64,000 nucleotides of DNA from an uncultured Aquimarina sp. (GCA_947498705.1 CANMLW010000001.1:806001-870000), one strand, 5' to 3'. Positions 52,347-61,611 are shown, counted from the first letter of the stretch. Notes: generated by a model not told the origin, from the sequence alone. Numbers and translations are program-made.

Positions 52347-52403
52347 TAAAAGTAAAACTTAGACAGGGATCTTATAGTATACTACCTGTCGAAATTCGAG
52401 AAT
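52347..52403 (-). promoter_or_regulatory. LanC promoter with ATTCNNGAAT box
   Basis: Box ATTCGAGAAT at 52394-52403 (ATTCTCGAAT on the gene strand). A -7-like TACTTTTA at 52354-52347 has the same 40-bp spacing as in class B. No second box 20 bp away and no GCGC palindrome. Confidence 0.65.
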
Positions 52404-52428
52404 TTTAGCTACAACTTTATAGCGTTTG

Positions 52429-54867
52429 TTAATGTTTAAAATTACATCTAAAACTACCGATGGGAGAACCATCAGGAATCTTTGGCGAAGGAGTAATTAT
52501 TAGCTTTTCTGGATTTTTTTGATACCGTTGGATTTTATCAAAATAGTATTGATTATAGATCTTTTCCAAATCATCATTGGTAGCTACTTTTAGCATTGAT
52601 TCTATACTTTTGATTTTTGCATACGCTATCGCATTTACCTGGGTATAGGCTTGCTTGTTAGATGCTAAGATCATAAAATGCTCTAAAACAGTACTTCTTA
52701 CGACATGAAGAATTTCTCTATGATAAGAATTCTTTACTTTTAGTTTGAACGTCTTTTCAATTAATTGATCTAAAGTTTCTGATAATCCTATTTGATTTTG
52801 ATCTAAACTTTTTTGTTGTACTAATCTAGAGGCTCGCTCTGGATGTAATAAAAGAGAAATGCTCATATTACTAGCGGTGGCAACAGCTCCCAAAGCATCA
52901 AAACCAACTCCTGTTTTTCCATGAAATGATTCTCTGGTTCTATTATATTCATAAGCCCTTGGCGGAAACAATTTCAATTTTTCTTCTGGAATAGCCAAAA
53001 CAGTAGGTGAAATTGTTTTTAAAACTTGTGACAAAGCATTTCTTTGTTTCTCTACACTTATCGTTTCAACAATAGTCTGATGATCTCCTTTTACGGCATA
53101 GTTATAATTTAACCCACCAATAAGTTTTACAGCTGCTTCTGTCTGATATCGATGAAAAAAGTAAAGCGGTACAAAAACATCTTCGAGAACAGAGTAAGGT
53201 TCACCACTGCGTATATTTTCTTCAGAAAAATTCTGAATGGCAACCTCTCGTACTTTTAATACATTTTCCAGCTCTTTTATAGCACTATTGCCATTATCCC
53301 ATAAATGAGCAAGTTCATGAGCTCCTCCTTCTGCTCTAGCATCGGTATCTGTAATAAAACGAAAACCCGATTGATATGATTGGTCCAATAGTTGATTCAA
53401 CGCTTCCTTTTCATCAACAGATTCTTCAAACTCAGAATAACTGTATGCTACGGTAATTTTATCCCATTCACCTATTTTTGTATCATACGCATCCGAGATA
53501 TCAATATTTCCATCTTTTAAAGAAATTTTAGGATGTGGATAATCCATAACCGACGCTCTATCCTTAGCACTTGCAGCAAAATTATGAGCAAAACCAATGG
53601 TATGTCCTACCTCGTGTGCCGATAACTGTCTAATACGTGCCAATGCCATAGTCATCATCTTATCGTGTTGATCGTCTCCTTCTTTAAAAGGCTGATTTAA
53701 AATAGCCTGAGCTATTAAAAAATCTTGTCGTATTCGTAAACTTCCCAGGCTTACATGTCCTTTAAGAATTTCTCCCGTTCTAGGATCTATTACACTTGCT
53801 CCATAGCTCCACCCTCTAGTTGATCGATGAACCCATTGTATGACATTATACCTCAAATCCATAGGATCTGCTCCTTCTGGTAACATCTTTACCTGAAATG
53901 CATTTTTAAAGCCAATGGCCTCATAAGCTTCATCCCACCATTGCGCTCCTTCAATTAGTGCAGATCGTATAGGTTCTGGCGTACCTGGGTCCAAATAATA
54001 AATAATAGGCTCTTTAGCTTCGCTAACCTCTTGACCCGGGTATTTTTTTTCTAATCTGTGTCTTGTAATATATCGTTTTAAAATAGGTTCATAAATCGGT
54101 GTAGCATAATCCATATATGAAATTGATATTGCTCCACATCTTGGATCGAAGCTTCTCTTTTTATAACCATCATCAGGTAACGCTACAAACGAATGATGCT
54201 GAATAACGGTTAAATACTTAGGATTGGGAGCAATCGATTTAATACGTTCGCTTTTAGGTGTACCCTTGTAAGTGATCAGAGCTTCAAACTCTACATTTTT
54301 AGGAAACCCCTTAGTATTTTCCAAATAAATACTACTTCTGCCAAGATCCACCTGGTAACTACCTGATTTATTAGCTTTTATTTTATCTATAACCCCATGT
54401 GCGTCTTGCATTAAAAATGGCGTGAAATCAACAATATATTTCCCTGACTTTTCTTCTTTTATAGTAAACCCAAATAGTACCGATCTGGTAAAAGCTTCTT
54501 CTACACTCTTTTGTTCTGGGATATTCTTGGTAATCGCTTTATATTTCTGATTAGGTTGGACAAGTAATAACTTGTTACCTGCTTTTTGAAACTTTACAAT
54601 AACCCCATCACCTATCTGACCTCTGTCCAAGCCTATATCATTAGAACCTAAACCCGTTTTTAACGAGCGAACATATAAAAACTCTGTATCCAGTTTATCA
54701 ACTTCTAAATAGATTTTATCCTGTTCATTACTATAGTAAAAATTAAAAAACCCAGTAAATGACTTTAGGTTTTTTTGTTTTTCTAAAAATTGAGCTGTGA
54801 TAAAGTTGCAGGTAAGCAAAAATATACAAGCTAAAAAGAGTTTCGTGGGTTTTAAATAATTTATCAC
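52429..54867 (-). CDS. Secreted zinc-dependent metalloprotease (DUF5117/DUF4953 type)
   Basis: 812 residues. Signal peptide (LFLACIFLLTCNFITAQ). Metzincin active site HEVGHTIGFAH with Met-turn SVMDYPHP about 20 residues later, in the order and length (about 800) of the large Bacteroidetes family with DUF5117 and DUF4953 domains. N-terminal beta region includes YIVDFTPFLMQDAHGV; the middle has IIYYLDPGTPEPIR and VIDPRTGEILKGH, characteristic of the family. It lies 122 bp upstream of the LanC-like gene on the same strand, but such genes are common in this phylum, so a role in peptide maturation is only a possibility. Confidence 0.92.
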   Translation of the reverse strand: MINYLKPTKLFLACIFLLTCNFITAQFLEKQKNLKSFTGFFNFYYSNEQDKIYLEVDKLDTEFLYVRSLKTGLGSNDIGLDRGQIGDGVIVKFQKAGNKLLLVQPNQKYKAITKNIPEQKSVEEAFTRSVLFGFTIKEEKSGKYIVDFTPFLMQDAHGVIDKIKANKSGSYQVDLGRSSIYLENTKGFPKNVEFEALITYKGTPKSERIKSIAPNPKYLTVIQHHSFVALPDDGYKKRSFDPRCGAISISYMDYATPIYEPILKRYITRHRLEKKYPGQEVSEAKEPIIYYLDPGTPEPIRSALIEGAQWWDEAYEAIGFKNAFQVKMLPEGADPMDLRYNVIQWVHRSTRGWSYGASVIDPRTGEILKGHVSLGSLRIRQDFLIAQAILNQPFKEGDDQHDKMMTMALARIRQLSAHEVGHTIGFAHNFAASAKDRASVMDYPHPKISLKDGNIDISDAYDTKIGEWDKITVAYSYSEFEESVDEKEALNQLLDQSYQSGFRFITDTDARAEGGAHELAHLWDNGNSAIKELENVLKVREVAIQNFSEENIRSGEPYSVLEDVFVPLYFFHRYQTEAAVKLIGGLNYNYAVKGDHQTIVETISVEKQRNALSQVLKTISPTVLAIPEEKLKLFPPRAYEYNRTRESFHGKTGVGFDALGAVATASNMSISLLLHPERASRLVQQKSLDQNQIGLSETLDQLIEKTFKLKVKNSYHREILHVVRSTVLEHFMILASNKQAYTQVNAIAYAKIKSIESMLKVATNDDLEKIYNQYYFDKIQRYQKNPEKLIITPSPKIPDGSPIGSFRCNFKH

Positions 54868-55057
54868 TGGTAAAAATTAAAAGTTTTTTATACGCTATAA
54901 TAGACAGAATCACATTACATTTTATCATTATTAATTGGAAATTGATTTCCCTCATATATCTTCAAAAACAATGATTCTGTTTAAAACTATAAAATAATGT
55001 AAAAAATACTTCTTACTGAACTGTTAAACCCTATTTTTGTCAAAAAAATAATAAATT

Positions 55058-56159
55058 ATGATCAATACTGAGACTTTACAAGATCTTAGGGAGCGCCTGG
55101 TTGCGTTAAGGAGGTATCTTTGACATTGATGCCAAGCTTATAGAAATTGCCAATCAAGAAGAAAAAACATACGCCCCTGATTTTTGGGATGACGCGCAGC
55201 AGGCAGAAAAATTAATGCGTACTCTTAATGCAGAAAAGAAATGGGTTTCTGATTATGACAAAGGAGTTACATCTGTTGATGACCTTGAAGTTCTTTACGA
55301 GTTTTATAAAGAGGGAGATGCCGAGGAGTCCGAAATTTCTGAACGCTATGAAGCTACCAAATCTTTAATTGAAGGTTTAGAATTCAAAAACATGCTTAGT
55401 GATGAAGGAGACAGTATGAGTGCTGTACTTCAGATCACTGCAGGAGCTGGTGGTACAGAAAGTTGTGATTGGGCGAGTATGCTTATGAGAATGTACTTGA
55501 TGTGGGCAGAAAAACAAGGGTATAAAGTAAAAGAGCTTAATTATCAAGATGGGGATGTTGCCGGAATAAAAACCGTAACTCTCGAAATTGAAGGAGAATA
55601 TGCATTTGGATGGCTAAAAGGAGAAAATGGAGTACATCGCTTAGTACGTATCTCTCCTTTTGATAGTAACGCAAAAAGACATACTTCTTTTGCTTCTATC
55701 TACGTATACCCACTTGCTGACGATAGTATCGAAATAGATATCAACCCATCTGATTACGAAATTATCACATCAAGATCAAGTGGTGCTGGTGGGCAAAACG
55801 TGAATAAAGTAGAAACAAAAGTCCAGCTTACCCACTTCCCTACGGGAATACAAATATCTTGCTCTGATTCGAGATCCCAACACGACAATAGAGAAAAAGC
55901 ACTACAGATGCTTAAATCTCAATTATTTGAATTAGAACTTAAAAAACAACAAGCACAACGTGATGAGATTGAAGCTTCTAAAATGAAAATAGAATGGGGG
56001 TCTCAAATTCGAAATTATGTTATGCACCCTTATAAATTGGTAAAAGATGTACGTACCGCCGAAGAAACAGGTAATGTAGATGCAGTTATGGACGGAAACA
56101 TAGATCAGTTCTTAAAAGCATATCTGATGATGATGGGGCAAAAAACAGAAGATGTTTAA
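55058..56159 (+). CDS. prfB: Peptide chain release factor 2, programmed +1 frameshift
   Basis: Recognises UGA and UAA stops. Read as 55058-55120 joined to 55122-56159, giving 366 residues, the normal RF2 length. The first frame encodes 21 residues to CTT, then in-frame TGA at 55121-55123. The second frame holds SPF ([10 protein letters not shown]), the RF2 stop-recognition tripeptide, and GGQ ([11 protein letters not shown]), which triggers hydrolysis. A gene call from the internal ATG at 55215 would miss about 52 residues. Monocistronic. Confidence 0.96.
55109..55124 (+). promoter_or_regulatory. RF2 autoregulatory frameshift site
   Basis: AGGAGGT followed by ATCTTTGAC: an internal Shine-Dalgarno-like stimulator directly before CTT-TGA-C, the classical RF2 site. 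It stands out because normal start sites in this genome lack Shine-Dalgarno sequences. Confidence 0.95.
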
Positions 56160-56263
56160 GTCAACTACCTCTGAGTAAGCTCACGAAGCATACAGCAGAA
56201 AACAGTTTTTACATTTCGAGGCAAGCCTCGTAGAATTAAACTCCACAATGTGGATTAAAATCA
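56159..56263. repeat. Dispersed 105-bp repeat, copy 2
   Basis: About 90 percent identical to 48411-48516. It starts at the last base of the prfB stop codon and ends 6 bp before the next ATG, so it fills nearly the entire 110-bp gap. Internal hairpin GAGGCAAGCCTC is conserved. Confidence 0.9.
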
Positions 56264-56269
56264 AAAAAA

Positions 56270-56617
56270 ATGACTACAATATATCACAATCCCAGATGCA
56301 GCAAATCCAGACAATGTCTTGCAATTCTTGAAGAGCATAAAGAAGACCTTGAAATAGTTAAGTATTTGGACACACCTCTTACTAAAGAAAAATTATCTGA
56401 GATCATTGATCTATTACAAATAGAACCTATTACATTGGTTAGAAAAAATGAAGCCATATGGAAAGAAAACTATAAAGGTAAAGATCTATCTAATGAAGAA
56501 GTAATCACCGCTATGATAGAGAATCCTAAATTGATAGAGCGCCCCATTGTTATTAAAAATGGTAAAGCTATTATAGGAAGACCACCTGAAAAAGTAATTG
56601 ATTTATTAAAGTCATAG
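56270..56617 (+). CDS. ArsC/Spx-family protein, arsenate reductase-like
   Basis: 115 residues. Thioredoxin-like fold with the catalytic Cys in YHNPRCSKSRQCLAIL, followed by YLDTPLTKEKL, the Arg in ITLVRKNEAIW and the RPIVIKNGKAIIGRPPE end, which is the arrangement of glutaredoxin-coupled ArsC and the related YfgD-type proteins. No other arsenic genes (arsR, arsB) are near, so a general thiol role is as likely as arsenate reduction. Its 5' region consists of the dispersed repeat. Confidence 0.88.
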   Translation: MTTIYHNPRCSKSRQCLAILEEHKEDLEIVKYLDTPLTKEKLSEIIDLLQIEPITLVRKNEAIWKENYKGKDLSNEEVITAMIENPKLIERPIVIKNGKAIIGRPPEKVIDLLKS

Positions 56618-56635
56618 ATAATCATCATAAAAAAA

Positions 56636-56671
56636 GTAGCAGCTTAAGTAACCACACTTTTAAGCTGCTAC
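56636..56671 (+). terminator. Hairpin after the ArsC-like gene
   Basis: GTAGCAGCTTAA pairs perfectly with TTAAGCTGCTAC; no clear T-run, so it may be a weak terminator. Confidence 0.65.
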
Positions 56672-56737
56672 GAATAATCAAAACTTAACTTATTAAGTTC
56701 AAACACAAACCCCTGTTTTAAACAGTATATCAATTAC

Positions 56738-57247
56738 TTATTGATGAAAATTGAAACCAGGGTATCCCATTATAATCAAATCTGAATATATATCTTTAAA
56801 AACGTGTTTTTGTCTATTATAAACACTACCATTTATTTTAATTTGGTCAACCGATAATAAATCTGCCAATCCAAGTTTTAGTTCTTTTATTTTACTATTT
56901 AAAAAAGCCGAAAGAATTAAATATTGATCATTCCATGTTTGCCATGAAATTTTCGAATGTTTCTTTTGTTCTAAGATTTGATCATGAAGACTTTTTAAGC
57001 AAAGTATTTCAGCATAGCATTGATCTTCTAAAGCATCCAAAACGATACGGTTGTCGTTAGAAAGCACAAAAGAAATTTCATTAATTTTTTTCGTTTTAAT
57101 TATATTTTTTGTTTGTTCTAATAAATTATTGTCAAATGATGTAGAATTACCTAACGAACTATAATAATAATTCTCTTGTTTAAATGTATTGTTAATAACA
57201 GGTTCTAGGTAATCTGTTGGACAAATAAAATATAAGATTTTCTTCAT
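56738..57247 (-). CDS. Protein of unknown function
   Basis: 169 residues, start KKILYFICPTDYLEP. Alternating strand-helix pattern with ISFVLSNDNRIVLDALE in the middle and IYSDLIIMGYPGFNFHQ at the end. No signal peptide, no membrane helix. I do not recognise the family. It starts 5 bp after the stop of the 57253 gene and is thus its operon partner, under the palindromic operators upstream. Confidence 0.75.
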   Translation of the reverse strand: MKKILYFICPTDYLEPVINNTFKQENYYYSSLGNSTSFDNNLLEQTKNIIKTKKINEISFVLSNDNRIVLDALEDQCYAEILCLKSLHDQILEQKKHSKISWQTWNDQYLILSAFLNSKIKELKLGLADLLSVDQIKINGSVYNRQKHVFKDIYSDLIIMGYPGFNFHQ

Positions 57248-57252
57248 TTATT

Positions 57253-57729
57253 TTAGGCAGTAACTTCTTGTGCCTTAAAAGGAAATGAAGAATGATGCAA
57301 ATCAATTTTTAATGCATCACCAGCTTTTCTATAACCAAAAGTATATTCAACCTTTACCTCAATACCATCTAAACCGGTGAAAAAATAATTCCCCATTGCA
57401 ATTGCACGATTTTCTTCCAAAACAATCTCTGAGTTTTCGAATCTTACTTTAGTCCATGGTGCAATCGCAAAACCATGATCCTCATTACATTCCCTATGGT
57501 CGCCCGCAATAAAATAGGATAATGCTTTTGATTTGGTTGGTCTAAATTGTTCTATTTCACATTTGGTTGGTTTAAACAACACCTTACCTGTTTCAAAAGC
57601 ATACAACGTATCAAGAAATTCATTGGTAAAAACTTCACAGTTAGATCTGTCTTCCTTCAAAGATCCTATCTTAACTACACCTTCGCCCCATTTATTTTGA
57701 GCTTCAATTACCTGTTCCTTTGTTACCAT
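57253..57729 (-). CDS. SnoaL/NTF2-like protein of unknown function
   Basis: 158 residues. EVIEAQNKWGEGVVKIG near the start, then VLFKPTKCEIEQFRPTKSKA, HGFAIAPWTKVRFE and AMGNYFFTGLDGIEVKVEYT, ending IDLHHSSFPF. The curved-sheet pattern and length fit the NTF2-like superfamily; similar proteins have been labelled phosphoribosyl-AMP cyclohydrolase in databases, probably wrongly. The CNEDHGF part carries Cys and His that could bind metal. First gene of a two-gene unit whose promoter overlaps a 15-bp palindrome. Confidence 0.7.
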   Translation of the reverse strand: MVTKEQVIEAQNKWGEGVVKIGSLKEDRSNCEVFTNEFLDTLYAFETGKVLFKPTKCEIEQFRPTKSKALSYFIAGDHRECNEDHGFAIAPWTKVRFENSEIVLEENRAIAMGNYFFTGLDGIEVKVEYTFGYRKAGDALKIDLHHSSFPFKAQEVTA

Positions 57730-57790
57730 CTTAAATTAAGTTTTAATTGAGTTACTTATTTTTTGTGCTATATAAAAGCACATCTGTTAA

Positions 57791-57843
57791 TGCAATACAG
57801 TTGCAAATATAACAAAATAATTCATTAATGCAACATAGTTGCA
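57791..57843. promoter_or_regulatory. Two TGCAAC-N3-GTTGCA operators over the 57729 promoter
   Basis: TGCAATACAGTTGCA at 57791-57805 and the perfect TGCAACATAGTTGCA at 57829-57843, 38 bp apart. The minus-strand -7 box TATATTTG (57811-57804) overlaps the first, as expected for repression. The 6-3-6 palindrome fits a Fur-type or similar dimeric repressor. The plus-strand receptor promoter (TACTTTTG at 57949) is about 105 bp away. Confidence 0.7.
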
Positions 57844-57977
57844 AAAAAGTTTAATAGTTTACTTATACCAACAAATATTTGTCATTTGATATTTAAATCC
57901 TGAAAATATATTTAACATCACTTTAAACCTTTTAGAAATAAGAGAGTCTTACTTTTGGACACTATATTTCTTTTCAC

Positions 57978-60413
57978 ATGAATAAAATAACACTACTATT
58001 ATTCCTTTTTATTTTAAATACTACGTGGGCTCAAAATCAAGAATTCACCATTTCAGGAAAAATAGTCGATAACGAATCTCAGGAACCTTTAGAATATGCT
58101 ACAATTAGCATTCTAAGTTCGAAAACAAGTAAAGTTGTAACAGGAGGCATTACCAATGAAAAAGGCGATTTTAAAATTACACTTTTAAGAGGGGTTTATG
58201 ATATTAGTTTTGAGTTTATTTCTTTTAAAACCAAAAAGCTAGTAAGACAAAAAATACTACAAAATAAATCTTTTGGAACCATCTATCTTCAAACAGATAC
58301 AGAATCGCTCGAAGAAACCATTATCATAGCAGAAAAAACAACAGTCGATATCAAGCTCGATAAAAAGATTTATAATGTTGGTAAAGACCTTACCGTAAGA
58401 GGAGGAACCGTAAGCGATGTATTAGATAATGTTCCTTCTGTCTCTGTAGATGTAGAAGGCAATGTTGCTCTACGAGGAAATGATAATGTTAGAATACTAA
58501 TTAACGGAAAACCATCTGGTTTAGTAGGAATAAGTAGCACAGATGCGTTACGACAGTTACCTGCAGAATCCATAGAGCGTGTAGAGGTCATCACCTCTCC
58601 TTCTGCAAGATATGATGCCGAAGGAACAGCTGGAATTTTAAATATCATTTTACGAAGAAGTAAATTACAAGGACTTAATGGTGCTATTACCCTCAATAGC
58701 GGCTATCCATATACTGCCGGTATCTCTGGTAATCTTAATTACAGGACAGGAGATTTTAATTTTTTTACTACCTCTGGTTACAATTATTCAGAAATACCTG
58801 GATATATCATTAATGAAACACAATATATTTTTAGTGGTTTGCCTAATACTTTTTTGCGAGAAGAAAGAAACTTTGACAGAATTCGAAAAGGTTACAACAC
58901 TAACGTAGGGTTAGAATGGTATATTAATGAATCGTCATCTATCACTACTTCATTTTTATACAGATCTAGTGATAATAAAAGAAATACAACCAACCTAATA
59001 TCAGAATACAGTAGTCTAGGGGGTACTTTATTGAGCGAAAATAAACGATTTGATCCCGAAATAGAAGATGATATTACCAAACAATATTCGCTTAATTATA
59101 CCAAAAACTTTGAAAAAAGTGGACATAAGCTTACTGTAGATTTTCAAAAAGAGAATAGTGAAGAAGAAGAAGACTCAAGAATCACACAGGAAAATATTAA
59201 TACTATAGAACTCGTAAATACATTAGAAAGTCAGGATCGTATTTTACTGCAAACAGATTATGTACTTCCATTAGGGAAAAACAGTCAATTCGAACTGGGA
59301 TATCGTGGCAATTTTAACACCCTAAAAACAAACTATTTGGTACAATATGAAGAGGAACAAAATATAACCACAGATACAGATTTATCAAATGACCTTATTT
59401 ATAAAGAACATATCAACGCTGTTTATACACAATTTGGAAGTAAATGGGGCAAATTTTCTTACTTAATAGGCCTACGTTTAGAAGAAACTCGCATTACTAT
59501 TGATCAACAAACTAGTCAAGATTTTAGTAAAAAATCCTATATAAATGGTTTTCCGACTATCAATCTGGGATACGAATTTACAGAAAATCAAAGTATTCAA
59601 TTAGGGTACAATAGAAGAATACGAAGACCGCGATCCAGGTTTATAAACCCTTTTCCTTCTAGATCAAGTCCAACAAACTTGTTTCAGGGAAACCCTGATT
59701 TAAATCCCAGTTATGCCAATGCATTGGATCTGGGGTATTTAAATAAAATGGGTAAGCTAACACTAAATACTTCTGTATTTTATACTCGATCTACACAAAA
59801 TTTCACTTTTAATGCAGAAAACACTGGGATAACAACAACCATTGGTAGTGATGAAAATAATCCAGGTACCCAAGTATCTATTATAAAAAGAACTCCTATC
59901 AATCTAACAAGTTCTGATCGCTACGGATTTGAAACAACCGTTACTTATAACCCCAACAAGAAATGGAGAGTAAATGGAAACATCAACATTTTTCAGGAGA
60001 GTATCAAAGGAAACCATAATAACGAAGTTCTGGATGCCGATAACTTTAGTTGGTTTGCTCGTTTAAGTAATAAAATAACATTACCAAAAAAGATAGAATG
60101 GCAAACCAGTTTTTTTTACAGGGGACCAAGTAAAAATGCTATAACCGAAAGAGATGGAATCGGTAGTATTAACCTGGCTTTTAGCAAAGAGCTATTTAAA
60201 GAAAAAGCATCTTTGACATTTGCTGTTAATGACTTGCTAAACTCCAGAAAGCGAAAAATCACATCGTTCGATGATCGTTTTATCTCTGATGTAGAGTTTC
60301 AATGGAGAGAGCGTAGTTTTAATCTATCCTTTACATATCGATTTAATCAAAAAAAGAAAAGACAACGTTCTAATGGCAGGCAAAATGGCCAAGATGAAGA
60401 ATTTGGTAGTTAA
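57978..60413 (+). CDS. TonB-dependent-receptor-like outer-membrane protein (OMP_b-brl_3 type)
   Basis: 811 residues. Signal peptide (ITLLLFLFILNTTWAQ), a carboxypeptidase-regulatory-like beta domain at about 20-105 (FTISGKIVDNESQEPLEYAT, KGDFKITLLRGVYDISFEF), plug domain at about 125-220 (GGTVSDVLDNVPSVSVDVEG, NVRILINGKPSGLVG, IERVEVITSPSARYDAEGTA) and the 22-strand barrel to the C-terminus, ending RSFNLSFTYRFNQ and a basic tail. Substrate is unknown; the divergent operator region suggests metal or another Fur-type-regulated nutrient, but only weakly. Confidence 0.93.
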   Translation: MNKITLLLFLFILNTTWAQNQEFTISGKIVDNESQEPLEYATISILSSKTSKVVTGGITNEKGDFKITLLRGVYDISFEFISFKTKKLVRQKILQNKSFGTIYLQTDTESLEETIIIAEKTTVDIKLDKKIYNVGKDLTVRGGTVSDVLDNVPSVSVDVEGNVALRGNDNVRILINGKPSGLVGISSTDALRQLPAESIERVEVITSPSARYDAEGTAGILNIILRRSKLQGLNGAITLNSGYPYTAGISGNLNYRTGDFNFFTTSGYNYSEIPGYIINETQYIFSGLPNTFLREERNFDRIRKGYNTNVGLEWYINESSSITTSFLYRSSDNKRNTTNLISEYSSLGGTLLSENKRFDPEIEDDITKQYSLNYTKNFEKSGHKLTVDFQKENSEEEEDSRITQENINTIELVNTLESQDRILLQTDYVLPLGKNSQFELGYRGNFNTLKTNYLVQYEEEQNITTDTDLSNDLIYKEHINAVYTQFGSKWGKFSYLIGLRLEETRITIDQQTSQDFSKKSYINGFPTINLGYEFTENQSIQLGYNRRIRRPRSRFINPFPSRSSPTNLFQGNPDLNPSYANALDLGYLNKMGKLTLNTSVFYTRSTQNFTFNAENTGITTTIGSDENNPGTQVSIIKRTPINLTSSDRYGFETTVTYNPNKKWRVNGNINIFQESIKGNHNNEVLDADNFSWFARLSNKITLPKKIEWQTSFFYRGPSKNAITERDGIGSINLAFSKELFKEKASLTFAVNDLLNSRKRKITSFDDRFISDVEFQWRERSFNLSFTYRFNQKKKRQRSNGRQNGQDEEFGS

Positions 60414-60443
60414 ATTTCTATATCCCACCCATTCTATATTAAA

Positions 60444-60965
60444 ATGAAACACATCATTGAAACTGAAAGATTAATATTAAGAAACTTCTCATTGGATGAT
60501 GCGCAAAACTTATATGATCTTAATCTGGACCCAGACGTTTTAAAGTACACAGGTGATAGAACCTTTGACTCTGTGAATAGCGCTAGAACATTTTTGAAAA
60601 ACTATATTGATTATAAAGAAAATGGATATGGTCGATGGGCTGTTATCAAAAAAGATACTGATAGGTTTATTGGCTGGTGCGGGCTTAAGTTTAATGAAGA
60701 AAATTTAATAGATGTTGGTTTTAGGATTTTTAGAAAAGAATGGAACAAAGGGTATGCAACTGAATCTGCAAAGGCTTCTATACAATATGGTTTTGAAACG
60801 TTACAGTTAAATGAAATCATAGCCCGGGTTTCTGCACAAAATAAGTCATCATTGCGTGTCATAGAAAAACTGAAAATGGTATTTTGGAAATACGATTATT
60901 GCAGTGGGATAGAAAATGCTATGTATTTTAGAATGAATAAAAATAATTACGATCCCCTAGTGTAA
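60444..60965 (+). CDS. GNAT-family N-acetyltransferase (RimJ/RimL-like)
   Basis: 173 residues. Start IETERLILRNFSLDDAQNLY is typical of RimJ/RimL-type enzymes. The acetyl-CoA loop is RKEWNKGYATESAKASIQYG, preceded by DVGFRIF and followed by IARVSAQNKSSLRVIEKL. Target unknown (protein N-terminus or small molecule). Thirty bp after the receptor gene, so perhaps read-through. Confidence 0.9.
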   Translation: MKHIIETERLILRNFSLDDAQNLYDLNLDPDVLKYTGDRTFDSVNSARTFLKNYIDYKENGYGRWAVIKKDTDRFIGWCGLKFNEENLIDVGFRIFRKEWNKGYATESAKASIQYGFETLQLNEIIARVSAQNKSSLRVIEKLKMVFWKYDYCSGIENAMYFRMNKNNYDPLV

Positions 60966-61029
60966 TTCTGCACCATATGCAACTAATATTTTACATTTGA
61001 TATATCAATCATATATCAAACATCAATAC

Positions 61030-61563
61030 ATGTCTTATAAACAAATACCCGATTATCCAGAAAATTTTTCATCAGGCAACATAGTCTCAAGATTTCTTGA
61101 TGGCTTAGGAAACAGATATTACTGGGCAACAGAAGGTTTATCTGAAAAAGATTTACATTATAAACCTTCTAAAGAAGCTATGAGCGCCTATACCACTATC
61201 GAACATATGTATTGGCTCTCTATTCTAATTGTTAATGCTCCACAAGGTAAGACTTGTATCAGGCTTACCCCAAATGATTTATCTCCTCTTACATTTAATG
61301 ACTTAAGAGAAAAAACATTACAAAATATCAAAAAAGCAAGTGAACTTTGCTTAGGGAAAACAGAAAAGGAGATTGAAAAATTTAAAATTATTATCCAGAA
61401 CACTAAAGATTCTGAGAAACGTGAGTTTCCGTTCTGGAACGCAATCAACGGCCCTATCGCAGACGCTATGTATCATACGGGTCAGATTGTTTCTTTTAGA
61501 AGAACTACAGAAAATCCTATTCACTCAAAATACAATGTGTTTTTAGGAAAAGTATTAGAATAA
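61030..61563 (+). CDS. DinB-family protein
   Basis: 177 residues from ATG 61030 (SYKQIPDYPENFSSG); the TTG at 60997 would add eleven residues that look untranslated. Four-helix-bundle DinB pattern: FLDGLGNRYYWATEGLSEKD, the metal-ligand His in TTIEHMYWLS, and a C-terminal His in ADAMYHTGQIVSFRR. Function in thiol- or metal-dependent chemistry is not defined for most members. Confidence 0.85.
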   Translation: MSYKQIPDYPENFSSGNIVSRFLDGLGNRYYWATEGLSEKDLHYKPSKEAMSAYTTIEHMYWLSILIVNAPQGKTCIRLTPNDLSPLTFNDLREKTLQNIKKASELCLGKTEKEIEKFKIIIQNTKDSEKREFPFWNAINGPIADAMYHTGQIVSFRRTTENPIHSKYNVFLGKVLE

Positions 61564-61570
61564 TATTATG

Positions 61571-61611
61571 CTCAAAGACCTGTAAAATATAAAGTTTTAC
61601 AGGTCTTTGAG
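61571..61611. terminator. Bidirectional terminator
   Basis: CTCAAAGACCTGTAAAA pairs perfectly (17 bp) with its complement around a seven-base loop, between the convergent DinB and CvfB-like genes. Confidence 0.9.
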
